From: Dendrophyllia cribrosa | Taxonomy: Eukaryota; Cnidaria; Anthozoa; Scleractinia; Dendrophylliidae | DNA: 64,000 bases | Direction of reading: 5' to 3' | NCBI GenBank assembly: GCA_024195265.1 | Contig: JAJLRJ010000007.1 | Span: forward strand, 32,316,948-32,380,947 | Part shown: piece after piece, positions 1 through 13,037 of the stretch | How positions within the stretch are numbered: the first letter of the stretch is position 1 | How the letters are laid out: every line of letters starts with the position of its first letter | The notes under the pieces: generated by a model | Told to the model about the DNA's origin: nothing | Seen by the model: only the letters and a program-made list of their open reading frames with translations | Databases searched by the model: none | Translations under genes and position numbers: made by a program

Positions 1-2095
1 AATTCAAGTGGCTTTTTGAAGAGAAGTTCAATCATAATCAGTTTTTAGCGACACAAGCTATACTCATGCGCATGCGTAATAAAGCTTTTTGAATGTTTTG
101 TAAATGAAGGCTGTACCACAATGAAGCCAGTGATTCATCTAAGTCTTATATATACCTAACGTGAACATCAGTAAGTAGGGTTGTAGGGGACGCTGTCGTG
201 ACACTTCAGTAACGCGGTTTTACCGGAAGTGAGAGTGGCCGAAGACACTAAATAGGAAGTGTAAATGGCAAAGCTATGAACCGGAAGTGCACAATTTAAA
301 ATATGCGTACATAAATTTGCATGCAAAATCGTGACACAAAAAGTAATAAAAATAATAAAAAGAAAAAAAAGAAAAACGAAGGGCATTTTTTAACTCATCG
401 CGCTTTGCGCATGAGCAATTAACTGAACACAATGTGACCTTCGGAGAATCAATCTGATAACATCTACCGCTAACAACGTCCGTATTATTCCGAAAATAGC
501 ATCAGTCAAGGCTCGATTTCTTTATATCTTAGTTAGCTAGCTAACAGTAACACACCAGATGAAAATCCAGACCTTTAAATCCCGGTTTCATTATATGACT
601 CGTAGAGTTCTTGTTATTGTCATGGAAAGCTAATGTCGTCACTTATATAGTTATCATAAAAAGTGGTAAACATAATTTATTTTGTCTTTTTCACTTTGCT
701 AAAGCGAATCACGAAACATGCTTTTATACTCGAAAGGGGAGATTTTGCACGATGCACATGTTCTAGAACATTCTTCTTTTAAGTGCTTTCAAGGTAGTAA
801 GCAGATAAAATTGTATGTTGCATTGTATTCTGAAAATAGCATTCGAGGTTCAAGTTCTAATCTAAATTTTATCACCGATTCTTCTGAATACCTGTTTTAA
901 TAATAGCACTCCGTTCAGTGCTTGTTTTAAATTGTCTTAGGTTTGATTTACACGATTTGTGTTTTATATAACTTTGCATTTCAGTTAGCGATCGTGGTTT
1001 CAAGTGTCGGCTACTGAATGCAGTCTTACCTTTAGGCATGATTTTATGTTTCTCCGTAAAAGAACTCAAAACACTCAGGAATCAATGCTGCAATGGGTTA
1101 TAAAAGACGCCACGAGTTCAAACTGTGTACAGCTTTTTGTTTCGAATTCGCTTATTGCATGACAAATAAACATGCATCGTCTTATATTTAGTCCTATTCT
1201 GATCTTTCGCGTTCATTCTCCAAGGAACATGGACGGAGTCAGGGGCGTTCCTGGCCAGTTTTTAACAGTAAGCCAGGGGGCACAAGTTGAAAAAAGAAAA
1301 GGTTAACATAGCATAATATATACGGAAAGACATCGCGTGGTCATTTTGTAGCTGATTAATTAAAAAAAAACTTGTAAGCCAGTGTCTGCTTCAGGCAGGT
1401 ACGCCCCTGGGAGTACTCATGGGAAGAATATTTGTACTGTCGCTTGCTCATTTTTTTTTACATTTTGGTCAACGATCATCTTGCGACGCAATCACCTACA
1501 GGACCGGACAGAAGTAAACTAACAAAGAACTCATGTCATTTGTACGCGAACCCGCGCAAAGCTGTCAAAAACTCGAGATTCACAAAAAGAATTCTAGGTA
1601 CAAGCTAGAATTCATTTTGAGAGAGAAAAAATAGAAACTGACGAGTAAAATGCCCAGTTTTACACAACGTTGGGTTCAATAGCACTAGATTATCTATTAT
1701 ATGACAGTTATTCTTTTCATGTTTCCCCCATAGGGCGCGGTCAGAGGAGAGTCATAAGTAAACATCTTGCATTCCACCGCTACTTTAATCTCAGGTCTTT
1801 CTTGACGGCATCCGTTTGTTGACATCAAACTCGTGCTATCCTCGAGGGTGTTCAACGGAAACTAATGGAAAGAAGATGAGTGGATCCTTTGCATTAAAGG
1901 TGTTGTCTTTGTTCAGGACTCTGTAGGCAGCACCCGTTAGGTAGGACTTTTGATCTTCCCGCGCTGTGGTCTCATGCGGTACGCCGTGTATATCTTTTAA
2001 GACGGGAACAGTAACAAAGTGAAAAGTGGCGCTAGATTTAATTTCTATGGCAAAACAACATTGAGAGAATGTAAGTAAATGAAATGACTTAACAA
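1..2095. other. non-coding flank, no gene seen
   Basis: No open frame here has splice sites, domain signatures or the composition of the cluster genes. The longest frames are 60-72 codons and look random. The sequence is AT-rich with short A and T runs. A short palindromic stretch lies near 1590-1612. I see no RNA gene. Confidence 0.5.
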
Positions 2096-2102
2096 TAAGG
2101 TG

Positions 2103-2770
2103 TCAGTGTACCTTCAAACGCCACTTTGCTTTCGTGCCTTTTTATTGCTCTTCGCTCATTAAAACCCTAACAAACTATATGATATATTTTACGAAGGCTT
2201 AGTTAATAGTTAAATATAAGGAAAACGTATTTTTAAGAAAACATAATGAGTGATTTCCAAAAGTACATCTTTCAAGTTCTTCTCCAGCCGCCAATGATCT
2301 AAAGAAGGAGATGAACATCACGCTAAGTACCTTACACCTTGGTCTAATTAAAAAAAAAAAACCTGTCTCCGATTTTTATCTCTGATTTCGTTCAAACGTT
2401 ATGGCAGTTAAATGCAGGGGAATGGATGTCTTTCGAACTTGAAAATTTAACTGCGTGCAAACAAACTAGACAAGACAAGTTATCAAAATTCCCCGACACG
2501 GTTTTTTAGGCAAAGGTGTTAGGTACTCGGCGTGATGTTCTTCTCCTTCTTTAGATAATTTCCGGTTGGAGCGGAACTCAATTTTGTAAAAGATGTACCT
2601 TTGGAAATCACTCGCTATATCCTATAAACATGAATCGTTTCCTTTAAATAATACGTTATCATAACGTTTTATTTTTAAGCTTTCAGAAAATGTATAGTTT
2701 GCTGGAGTTTTAATGAGGCACAGAGCAATAAAAAGGCTCGAAAGCAAAGTGATGTTTTGGGGTACCCTCA
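2103..2770. mobile_element. long imperfect inverted repeat (foldback element)
   Basis: The left arm (about 2103-2340) matches the reverse complement of the right arm (about 2505-2770). Both contain the spaced blocks GCAATAAAAAGGC, AAGTACATCTTT (as AGATGTACCTTT) and GGAGATGAACATCACG (as CGTGATGTTCTTCTCC). The arms have diverged by many substitutions and small indels, so this is an old insertion. There is no coding capacity. It is probably a non-autonomous DNA transposon; the family is unknown. Confidence 0.6.
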
Positions 2771-3619
2771 TACTTTAAGTAATGCCATGTTAGTTCTCTA
2801 TTTTAAAAGGCTAACATAATAGCTTACGGAAGCAAATATTGGGTGTGGACTATCAGGCAGCTTTCCTTCAATTCAACCTTTCTACTTAGACCACCAGTGG
2901 GCTGTTTCTATTATATTCAATACCCATCCAACATAACTTTATTCCATTAACTTTGAGTTAGTTATAGATTAAGAAACTTTTTCAAAGATGCCTCTAAACT
3001 AATGTTGATTCGTAAAAAGGGTAAATATATTTTTGAGCACCCACAACTATTCTTTCTATTCATTTCGCTCATTACAGCAATAATCTAGAACGAGTTATTA
3101 AGACGTTCTATTTTAAGAACAATTCTTGTAAACAGTTTTTATTTGGAAGAAACCTGTATATTTTGAATGAAGTCCATTCCATTTTGCAAAATAGTAGAAT
3201 AATGAAAACCAATAAAAAGGGTCGGTATTGAAAACAAACAAAAAAAACTTGAAGTTTGTTATTGACTAAATAAAATCACGGGTTTGGCTTGGTCATTTTA
3301 TAACGGGTAAAAAGCTTTTAAGGTTGGTTCATCGCCACGAGCAAACCTGTGTAATTTAAACCAAAACATTAACAGGTGATCTAGCCTAACATAACACATT
3401 TTAGTAGAAGTGTTGGTGCGCTCTTACCATATTGTGTCTTTTCCAGTATTAACTACGATTATCGCTTGCTATGATTTGAATACTAATAACAGTCAAACAC
3501 TCGTTTCACAATTTAATCGGTCACACTTTCTTATAGTAAAGAACGTGATGTGATATAACAGTGAATTTTTCTTACATTTCAAATAATTTTAAAGTGATTA
3601 CGCTAAAGTACTACGAATA
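2771..3619. other. intergenic, nothing recognised
   Basis: AT-rich sequence with homopolymer runs. No frame has coding character and I found no repeat arms. Confidence 0.4.
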
Positions 3620-3797
3620 CAGTGGGACCCCGTTAATAAGACCACCTCGGTATTACAACCATTTAATGGTAGCAAGCAAAAGCGAACACTCAGTCAAGTT
3701 GCTATCTAATTATAAAAATACCTCATTTATCCGACCGCTCCGTTAATACGGGCACAATTTATAACGCAACAGTGGTCGTATTAACGGGATTACACTG
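3620..3797. mobile_element. MITE with pogo/Tigger-like ends
   Basis: Terminal inverted repeats run from CAGTGGGACCCCGTTAATA to the matching CGTATTAACGGGATTACACTG, with TA on both sides. This is the TA target and CAGT..ACTG end pattern of the pogo/Tigger branch of Tc1/mariner elements. It is too short to encode a transposase. Related copies lie near 39299 and 41521. Confidence 0.65.
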
Positions 3798-3799
3798 TA

Positions 3800-5150
3800 T
3801 TCAGATAAATCGTTCATTTTATTGGAAAGTTTCATTTAAGTTTTGTGTGGTTGAACAAAAAGAACCTTACCGTCTTTGGTCACTTTCGGTGGCGGCCGTC
3901 CTTTCACATCTTTAAGCGACAGGATCATGACAAGAAACAACAGCTTAAACATTTCTGCCATTACATTTTAAAGCAAATCATTCCTTCGAAAACCGTCAAA
4001 GTTCATATGATCTTTACGAGGTTTTTTCAAGAGGAAAACGACACCTTGTAAGTTCTAAGAGAGAGCCTGGTTAAGAGTTAATAAATTTTCAACAGCTGTT
4101 ATCTCACTTCAACAAGAACGATACTAACTCAATTCGTTTTCGTGTCTTTAACCGCTGTACTCAAATGATTGCAGGCTAAAAAGACGGCCATTAATAATGA
4201 AAAATTTGGAGTCGTAACTCTATGTACGTTCACTATCTCGCGTAATATGATCCAACCAGCGCAAAGAAAAAGAAAGAGCGACTGAAATTAGAAGGTTGTG
4301 GAATCATAAATATATGTAAAAAATAGATTTAAAGGTAAAAGCCAGTGTTGCGAAGATTAGCTGTGTCTCATTTCCCCCGTCAGCTTCTTCCACTTGATTA
4401 CAGATACTTTTATGGCATGGATAGAACATGGCTGTGAACGGTAGTCAGGCATTGCTCGCTTTGGCACTGTTGGTGTTGTTACGTTCCGCCAAACGAAGGT
4501 GCCGACTGAATCAGTGTTTAAGCCTATGAACAGTTTCTTTAATGTACAGAGCATGGCAGTGGCTGCATGTGCTGGTGTAAATCAAATTGAGTGAATGAAT
4601 GAATAACTCAACTTTATTTTAAGAGGGTGGCACCCTGGCAGTATAATCAACTGAAAACTAGTGGCCTTCCTGGTTGAATTGCCTTTGTAGAGTCCTTCGT
4701 AGAGGTTACATGTCGTATGCGAAAAACCGCGGTTTTAAAATAGAAAACAATACAATGCTCACAATATGACCGTACCGCTCCTACAAAATCCTTGTACACA
4801 GATCCTTCCCAGAAGAAACCCTTGTCTTACTCAACTTTAGTACTTATCCGGTGTGACGGGAGTAAACTGAGGGATACGGTAGATGTGTGCAATGATGAGA
4901 AATTAGACTGGATCGTAGGTGATCAGTTGAAAATGCTATGACATTTCTTACAAGTCTGATAAATGCATCCTTTTTCGATTTTTTACCTAAATAATGTTGC
5001 ACCGAAACAATGACAAGAAAGATTGGCACAATGTCTGGAGTAGCATATCAATAAGCACTCTTCGACCACGAATCAAAGTTAGTATTTTATTTGCAAGAGT
5101 AAAAATAGCGACCCGCCAGGACTCGGTCAGATACCATTGGCATTTGTTGC
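3800..5150. other. intergenic, nothing recognised
   Basis: Small frames of 61-68 codons at 3845-4051, 4357-4554 and 4844-5029 have no signal peptide, splice context or domain. I regard them as chance frames. No RNA gene was seen. Confidence 0.4.
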
Positions 5151-5160
5151 TTTAATTACA

Positions 5161-5402
5161 GGGCCGGGTTGTTCAAAGCGCGATTAAGCTAACCCAGGGT
5201 TAGCATCAATTTTGATTCCAGTTGAATAATTAATCAATGGAGATTTTTGCAAAGTATTTTTGCCCTTTAGTTTCGTCTCTGACTTGCTTTCGCATGTAAT
5301 TTATAATTAGCTTTTGAAAACACTTCAAACAAGATAAATTAAATCCTCGGTTAAGTTTTAATCCTGGGTTAGCGTTAACCGGCTTTCGAACAACCGGGCC
5401 CA
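5161..5402. mobile_element. MITE with GGGCCGGGTTGTTC ends
   Basis: Terminal inverted repeats are GGGCCGGGTTGTTCAAAGC at the left and GCTTTCGAACAACCGGGCCC at the right. An inner repeat follows (CTAACCCAGGGTTAGC versus CCTGGGTTAGCGTTAACC). It is about 240 bp and non-coding. The element ends about 50 bp beyond the stop codon of the minus-strand gene at 5455, so it may overlap that gene's 3' untranslated region. Confidence 0.7.
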
Positions 5403-5454
5403 GTACGGTAGCCTAAAAGTTCTAAAAATGTCCACAAATTTTAACAAAATAATG

Positions 5455-8400
5455 CTATCTTTCATCATCAGGGCCGTAATGTTCTTCTTCGTCATCTTCG
5501 TCATTAGCATCTTCATCTTCATGCACCGGATAATGCGCCAAAGGTTCATCATCGTCATCGGCATTATCATCATCCCTGTCACCGACGTCCTCGTTGTAGA
5601 AAGGAGATCTTAATCTTGGATTTAGTGGCGGTAAAAATGGTTTCCGAGTTCTAAACCTTGGGAAGGGCCTGTTCATGGATAAATATGGATTAACATGATG
5701 AAGGAGCTGCGCTTGGTTATTAAATCCGCCAAATGGCATTATCCCTTCCGAAGGAGAAGCAGTATCATATTGATAACCTGGGGGAATTTGATCATTTTGT
5801 AAGTTTTGCATTTGACCTGCTTCTTGCTGTTGTTCAAGTAGTTTAAATTCCATCTGAAGTTGAGCCAGATTATTGTCCATCTGATCCTCAATACGTTTTC
5901 TTTGCTCCTCTAGGTCCCTCCCTTGCAAACCATTCCCTGGCAAAAAATCATTTTGTTCCTGGGCGTACATATTGCCCATTGGATTCGGTGACAGCATATC
6001 TGGGGCATTTGATATTCCGTTCATTGGCATTCCGTTCATTGGCATTCCGTTCATTGACATTCTGTTCATTGGCATTCCGTTCATTGGCATTCCATTCATT
6101 GGCATTCCGTTCATTGGCATTCCGTTCGTTGGCATTCCATTCATTGGCATTCCGTTCATTGACATTCCGTTCATAGTTTCAAACATATGTCGCTTGTTAG
6201 AACCATCATTTCGTATTCCCTCAACACTTTTCATCCGTGAAATGAAGTTAAGAAGATCTAATTGGTTTGCCCGCTTAGCAGAAATATCCTCGTGTGAAGA
6301 TGATGCCATTGTATTATATTTCGTCTTGGCAGTTTTGCTGGTATTGCTTATTTCAGGTAATTTATGCGGAACTTCTTGTTTATTTACTTTATGCTCTTTA
6401 TGCTCTATGTTTTTAGTACCTTGCTGTTTAGCCTTTTTCCTTAGTTTATCCAGAAGTTTGAGTATTGCGCCACGAAGTTCAGTAATGGTTTTGTTTTTCG
6501 CAGCATCTGATTTGCCCTCTATGTTATAAATGCTGACTTTGTCGCCCTCATCTCCTCCTACATTATCCAGTTTAAATTTTTCATTGATCTCTTGTGCTGC
6601 TTTTGGATGATCTCGATATAACGCTTTTAAAAGTTTTCGAAACTGTTCGCCAACTATGATCTTTTTTGTAAAATGGAGTCTCTGAGGATTTATTACCAAA
6701 ACGTCTTTCTTCGAAATAGACCTCACAGAGCCACAACAACTTAACTCCGTAGAAGAACTGAGCGATCGTCTCTGCTTCAAGTTTGTGACATGGACGTTTT
6801 CCCTACAAATATGAATTATACTTGATTTAAAACTTTTGTATTCTTCTTTGATGTTTTAGTATGCTGTATAATTATCACAGGAGTACGAAAACAAAACTAC
6901 GTAAGCTCATAGTCACAATTCGTCGGAATACTACTTCCCGTTCCTCTGTTAAGTTGGTTCCCATACACAAGGCATGAGGGATATCATTAAATTTTCAAAC
7001 AACATTGCATGGGTGGGAGAAGGAGGGACAGGCTTTGAAACAGACAGTGTTACAAGATATTGTCAGTGATTGTAGTTTAAATTAGACTAAACAAGACAAG
7101 AGTACTCCTAAACTCCTAAACGCATGTTTTGTTTTTTGCAGCAAATTCCTGGCATTTTTATCATCTTTTTACTTTTGTCGACTACATGACACAAGTGCCA
7201 CGCAGATTTCGAACTTTAGTTCGCGTTTTTACGCGTTTTCTCCTGCCTTAAGTTGTGCAAACCAAATGAGTGATATTTTTCTGTAATAGTAGCAAACATG
7301 AAATATGGCTTATTTCCATAACATCTTTTCGCTCTCATACCGTTGATAAACCGTGTCAGTAACGAGCTATTACACAGTCTCTACACTTTCATACGTAGAG
7401 AGGGGTCGAAACTAATAAAATGAAAATTTGTAGTGGTTTTGTGGACTGAGGAATAAGGAATTCGTTAGATTCTCTCACTTTTTGTGCACTTCCCGAAAAA
7501 AAAAAAGGTGCAGAACTCAGTATGGAAGGGGGAAGTAAGGGTGTCCTGCCAGCAATAGACATCATCTTGTCCATACCCATACACACTCCTTAAAATATTA
7601 AATCACCTCACCTATATGGCAATCCTTCATTCTGGGGTTTGTTTGTCCAGTCTCTTGCGTCTTCCTTCTCTCCAACTTGGATTGTGTCAATAAAGTTGTA
7701 ATCTTTGTCTTGATTTCTTCTTTTAGCAGGATGCCTTTCCTGGTTGTTTTTGCATGCTGAAAATGTTTTCATTAACAATAATAAGCAATAACAAAGGCGG
7801 TTGCAATTCCTTTAAGTTTAATAACCCCGCCTAGAGTTCTAGTGGAGTCAGCAAACCATAAAAAAGATGATCAGGGGTGGGGCTAACGATCCCTCGTAGC
7901 TTAGTATCTTCAGGGAAAATCAGCTAGGTGGCTTTGAAGTTATAATAGATAATGTTCACTTGTTGGTTTATTTAGTACCCTTTTTGTAACCCACTGCTTA
8001 ATAACAAGAGTGCTATTGATAATAAAACATTATACAGATGTCAAAATATGAGTACACATCTATTGTACGATACGAATCAATAAATATGTCCAGCTATGTA
8101 AAGCTAATGACGTGCTGGTGCTGGTAACACAGCAGTGATGTAACATAACAAAGACGAGGAAGTAAAAGATCGCTTCAAGCATAGGTTGCAGGCTATTCTT
8201 GACAAGTTGAAACATCGCCCAGAATGACGCGCGAAAATTCAGAGTCAATTGGGATGCCAGAGGGTCAAGAGTAAACAAATGACCATACTAGTGAGGGACT
8301 TTTATGGGATCATTAGAACGGAAAGTACGTATCGATTACAAAATCAGTAATTATGGATTAGACGCAATGAATGAAAGTATAAAAGTTTTGCAGACCTTTG

Positions 8401-9643
8401 TACGTCACACAGATTGATTATTGGAGGAACTGTGTTTCTGTGTCTCAAAAGAAACCATAAAACAACACGATTATTTTCAAACCAATTTTTTTATTATTTG
8501 AAGAGAACCAAATTGATCATATACCTCGAACAGAGCTTCATACAAAATCTGACAACACAACCAACCTCAGGGTCAGAGCCACTGGAAGATGTCGACTGTT
8601 TTAGTAACCTGGGAAGCACTATAGATCGACAAGTGGTGGCACAGACTAGAATTGCAAACGCACCAGGAGCATTGGTGACCATGATGAATATTTGGGGCCC
8701 AAGAAAGATACAACATGAACTACGCGACGACTATTTATCTCCAACATTAGGCCTATGGCTTCTCCGGGCAATACAGTTGAATAGACAAACAAGATAAGAA
8801 CATAATCCAGAACCATCTGACAATTTAGAATACAAAATGAAGAAAGCAAGGCCGAGAAGTGATATCATTGTAGAAACCAAGTTTTGGTTTATTACAAGAT
8901 AATTGATATTAAAACTTACAAGAACCGAAATATTGTAAGTTTCAATATCAATTATCTTAGCTTGTAATAAACCAAAACTTGGTTTCCACAATGATATCAC
9001 TTCTTGGCCTTGCTTTCTTCATTTTGTAAGATAAGAACATGAAGATGGCCTTTACTAAAGCCTACCCCCGGGATCACAAGGCAAGCCTTGTCTTGAAACC
9101 CTCAAGTGAGGCGCATTAGGGGTTATCCTCGAATCACCTGAAGATCAGTGTTTCCTTAAAGCGGATGATTATAAGAAAGACGTGAAAGCGTGGCCAGCTG
9201 GAAAGAACTGCACGGGACCGGACGTCCTGTTGAATCTTTGGCAATTTTAATATATCCATTTCTGTTTGCATAGCTGCTATTTGAATCTTGAAGAACTGTT
9301 GGTGAAGTTCTAGTTCTTATGACTCACCCCAAGACCATAAACAAAACAAACAAAACATACAAAGCGATAATAAGTAATAGTCTTGCGACGTTGCCCTGAG
9401 GGCGCCGAATACAGACATGGGAAGAAAACAAAATTTTAAAGCATCAAAGAGTCAAAAGAATACAATCATATTTAATTTCGTCAATGTATAAAACAAACGT
9501 GTGGTAAACATTTTACATATGTTTTACACATTCCGTAAATATTATATGTTGCCTCAATTATAGTTATGGAATGACAACTTACCTGCCTCGTGTTGTAGTG
9601 CAAAACATAACATGAACCAACCAAACACGGCCGCCTTCATCAT
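5455..9643 (-). CDS. secreted Met-Asn-Gly repeat protein, 517 aa, three exons
   Basis: The coding exons on the minus strand are 9643-9583, 7756-7612 and 6802-5455, joined at GT-AG sites with matching phases (1, then 2). Exon 1 encodes the signal peptide MMKAAVFGWFMLCFALQHEA. The mature protein starts basic and polar with a helical Lys-rich stretch. Residues about 279-333 are eleven perfect pentapeptides of type MNGMP. A likely coiled coil follows at about 364-400 (RKRIEDQMDNNLAQLQMEF). A basic Pro/Arg/Phe stretch comes next, and the last 46 residues are mostly Asp and Glu. The open frame alone starts at a TTG (6780) that is not the true start; exon structure places that codon at about residue 77. 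I recognise no domain. An extracellular matrix or mineral-binding role is inference only. This is the only cluster gene on the minus strand. Confidence 0.85.
6010..6174 (-). repeat. 15-bp coding minisatellite (MNGMP x 11)
   Basis: Eleven tandem 15-bp units, consensus on the minus strand ATGAACGGAATGCCA, lie wholly inside the last exon of the gene at 5455-9643. Each unit encodes one pentapeptide. Variants are MNGMS, TNGMP, MNRMS and MNGIS. The unit keeps the reading frame, so copy number can vary without breaking the gene. Confidence 0.95.
8560..8740 (+). pseudogene. degraded LINE reverse transcriptase fragment
   Basis: The translation contains EPLEDVDCFSNLGSTID followed by a short gap and a MMNIWGPRKI-like stretch. 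This resembles the region after the palm domain in non-LTR retrotransposons (pattern LEDVDxFxYLGSxID ... LRNIW). It sits inside the large first intron of the minus-strand gene. Only about 60 codons remain and the flanks do not match, so it is a dead remnant. Confidence 0.55.
8832..9028. mobile_element. near-perfect hairpin MITE
   Basis: Two arms of about 90 bp are almost perfect reverse complements, from ACAAAATGAAGAAAGCAAGG at the left to CCTTGCTTTCTTCATTTTGT at the right. The loop is about 15 bp. It lies in the first intron of the minus-strand gene at 5455-9643. The high arm identity suggests a recent origin. Confidence 0.75.
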
Positions 9644-9699
9644 GTTAAACCTGACATTCACTTTTCTTTGTAGAATGATCTTCACATTTTTACACAGAT

Positions 9700-11560
9700 T
9701 ATACTACATACATAGAAAATAATTTCTAGCCTGTTAAAGGTTATCTTTACCAAGTCAGTCGCAACTCATATATTATTGAAAGCAACACAAAGGACCAACA
9801 CAGGTCAGCTGATGTTTCTTTACAATGGAAAGCCCTTCAATAAAGCTGATGGGCGGATAACACCTGCCAGGCTTCTGTGAATCTGTTACCTGTTGTTCAA
9901 CAACCTGCTCTGCCAAAAGTTATTGCGACATTCCTGTGTCGCAAAATAAGTTTTTTTTAATACAACGGGTAAAGATGAGACTAGAGATGTCCTGAAACTT
10001 GAACTGTTTCAGCAATATCCATAGTTTTTTAGGGTTGTCACGCAACGCTCCGTGACGACCCTGAAAACGGCTGCGTCGGAGACTACAATATCCACTACAC
10101 GCTTAAACGATTTGTCATGGCAATAGATCATCACTATGAACGCGCTTGCTCCATACAGCTTTTAGAATCGACGAATTCCTGGAGACTAAAAATGAAACGC
10201 TGAATCCGAAAATTGATTATTTGTCATGATAACTACGTACTACGGGCACTCTGTTCCAATCCCTCCCAAAGAAACGCCAGGGTCATGAATATCGAATGCG
10301 AATGCAGATTTTATCCACTGAATCTGCATTCATGGTTTTTAACTCGTCGATACGCGAAACGTTGAACGCGGGACAAATATGCAAATTTTCACTCCTTCCT
10401 TCCTCCTTCCTACGTCTTCCTTCCTTCGGCGGTAAACTTTTCTTGGTAATTCCGCTGACCAGTACATAAGGCTTGCGCATATATTTTGCCAGTTCCAAAT
10501 GCGATAGATAATGGTCGCCTGCCTTATACCTATGGGGACGGCGATGGAGGGAGGGAGGGTGAGGAGTTGGACGCAGAGGGTGGAGGCGGGGAGGGTCGGT
10601 GGAACAAAACGCGTAGGAGAGGGGAGGGTCCGAAGGTTGTTTCGTATTCACCAGTTGTCTCCTAGGAGCCTTTGATTGGATATTACAGTAAAGGACTGAA
10701 ATAAGAGCTCCAAACGTTGTCAGTTAACTAAAATTCTTCACCTTAGATTCTAGTGAAGAAACGCAAAATATGTTTTTGGATTTTAGAAGAAACGCACAAT
10801 ATGGTAACATTTTTATGGCAGATTGCTGCAGATACTCGGTTCTCGAACGTTAAAAAAATTATACAATAATTCATAATTCAAAATTCATACAAGGTATCGC
10901 GAGACAAATGCTACACTTATAATTAAACATTCGTGGCCACATTAAAATTGCGCAGCTGTTTTGATGACGATGATAAACTTTTTTAAAGTGCCAAAGCCAT
11001 TTAGCTTAAACAAGTCAATTGCGGATCCCGAAAAAAACTTAGAATCTAAAAGAAAGACTGGCTATAACCAGCTTCTACAGAGTCTGCAGCAATTACAGTT
11101 ATTTTGAACACGCAAACGCAACTCGATCTGGAAAGTACAAACGATCTGGAGGTGTGGTATAACATTGGAAATTTCTTGGGAGCTGGGAGTTTGTGCAGGC
11201 TAACATGATCATCAGAGAATCCTGCAATTTTTATCAGATTGAAGCTGGCCACGAAATTCAGTGACGCTGTTTGCAAAGTTTTAGTTCGGGGCAAAGTGAC
11301 TTTTGTTGGGCGAGACATAAGCGACTGAAATATTGTCTCTTAAAATCATTTTAGCGGGAAAAACTCGATAACGAAGAACTATAAATACAGTTGCGGTTAA
11401 GAAAATTATATACCGTGGTAGACAAATTTTGCAGTTTTAAATATCCGGTTTCGATTATGAAGCAATCACACGTCACAAACTCTGCGCAAAAATGAGCAAT
11501 TTATTCCGCATTTAGACCAGTTTGAATAGAAAATAGAAATAGGCCATTTCCGAGTTACGT
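9700..11560. other. intergenic upstream of the minus-strand gene
   Basis: The minus strand near 9766-9776 reads AATATATGAG, a weak TATA candidate for the gene starting at 9643. A purine-rich, GGGAGGGAGGG-bearing stretch lies near 10540-10630. A frame of 122 codons over it on the minus strand is Pro/Arg-rich low complexity and I do not call it a gene. Nothing else was recognised. Confidence 0.4.
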
Positions 11561-11564
11561 AATG

Positions 11565-11687
11565 CCTCGTTGTCAAAGCGAGGCTAGGTGCACAACCTTT
11601 CATATGGAAATGAGTTTTTACTCAAATGCAAATAAAACTCATTTCCATATGAAAGGTTGTGCACCTAGCCTCGCTTTGACAACGAGG
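11565..11687. mobile_element. perfect-palindrome MITE, CCTCGTTG ends
   Basis: The arms (about 55 bp each) are essentially perfect reverse complements, from CCTCGTTGTCAAAGCGAGGC to GCCTCGCTTTGACAACGAGG, around a loop rich in A and T. It is non-coding. The perfect arms imply recent activity or gene conversion. Confidence 0.8.
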
Positions 11688-12302
11688 AACCCAGGCTGCG
11701 CGGGAGTAGATTTTTTCGTTCAAATCCTAGAAGGCGAAAACTGCCTTGTTGTTCCTCCTGTTATTGCTTAATTGTTAGACTATTCACTATCTTGATCACC
11801 CCAAAGCTGTTGCTACAGTTATTGTTCCCTTTTGGCCTTCGTCATACTTTTGGCCTACCATTTCGTGATTAGTTTTCATGTTCATTATTGATTAAAAACC
11901 TTTTACAGGGAAAGATACAGTAGAGCACGGTAGAAACACTAATTCTTTATTCGGAACAGAAAGGTTTCATGGGGATATTGGATTTTAGGTAATGCAGAGA
12001 GGAGTCGATTTACCTAAGGCCTTACTATATCATAAGAGATATCGGTCTCTTTTACCTATGCATCTGCATGCATCTGTTCTGAGGCGCTTGCCTGTCACTG
12101 GGATATGAGTTATATGGGTTACTGTTACTGGGATATGAGACTAGTGTATGTTTTATAGGAAGCACTGGCCGTTCTCTCATTACTCATTGTGAGTTTATAA
12201 AGCGTCTTAAGAGGCACCGGTCGATCAGTTCTTTATGAGGATTGATTCAATTGGCGCTGGCCTTTATTGAATCTTTTTGGTGGCATCAACAACAATATCA
12301 AA

Positions 12303-12367
12303 AAAGAAGAAGAAGAAGAAGAAGAAGAAGAAAAAGAAGAAGAAGAAGAAGAAGAAGAAGAAGAAGA
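12303..12367. repeat. (GAA)n microsatellite
   Basis: About twenty GAA/AAG units run in a row with one interruption. A poly-Lys open frame across it is a by-product of the repeat. Confidence 0.9.
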
Positions 12368-12369
12368 TT

Positions 12370-13035
12370 GATGCGCTTATGATTTCTGTTTACCTAGTTT
12401 TTACTTTTTCTCGTTTCAGATTTTCAACTCCTCGGTCCTGCATGGAAAATCTGCCAGATTGCATCAAGCCTAACGCCACCGGAAATCTAGAGCTGATTCA
12501 ATATTACGCTGAACTATAAAACCACGTAATAAAACCACGTCGTTTTGGAATGCCTGAGCATCCAACCATCAAACAGTGTTGTTTGTGTTGAATGTATTAC
12601 ATTTAAGAGGAAAATAATTTACGTTAGTTTGAGCAGAGCGAATTAGAACGTGAAGATATTTGTAGCGCGAATGAAATAAGTTTGTGAACACTTCACTCCA
12701 GGACATCGTCGTGTTAGCTTTTTAAATAAGTTATGATGCCAAGATAATTGCGCTACTTAACCGACATCGTGCAGTAACGGTTCGATAGTGTTTTTTTTAA
12801 CGACTTCAAACGCAAAAAATACGAAACGCTCTATAAATAAAAGATTGTTTACCCAAAAACCCATAATATATATCGAGGTATACGCTTGAGGAACAGATTC
12901 ATATCGAAGTTAACATTCAGCGGCGTCACCGCGGTCATGATGGGATCGTAAATAGATTTCATGACAAAATTCGCCACATATTAGTTTCAGGGCCGAATGT
13001 TTTGGTCGCAATTTTAGAAATAAAGAACTTTAATT
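12370..13035. other. intergenic, nothing recognised
   Basis: AT-rich sequence with no coding or repeat structure that I can support. Confidence 0.4.
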
Positions 13036-13037
13036 AA

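Noticed and set aside
5972..6529. 185-codon plus-strand frame with IPFIGIPFIG repeats
   Set aside because: It is the antisense reading of the MNGMP minisatellite in the well-supported minus-strand gene.
10283..10651. 122-codon minus-strand Pro/Arg-rich frame
   Set aside because: Low-complexity purine-rich DNA, no signal peptide or splice context.
12277..12519. Poly-Lys protein frame
   Set aside because: Arises from the (GAA)n microsatellite.
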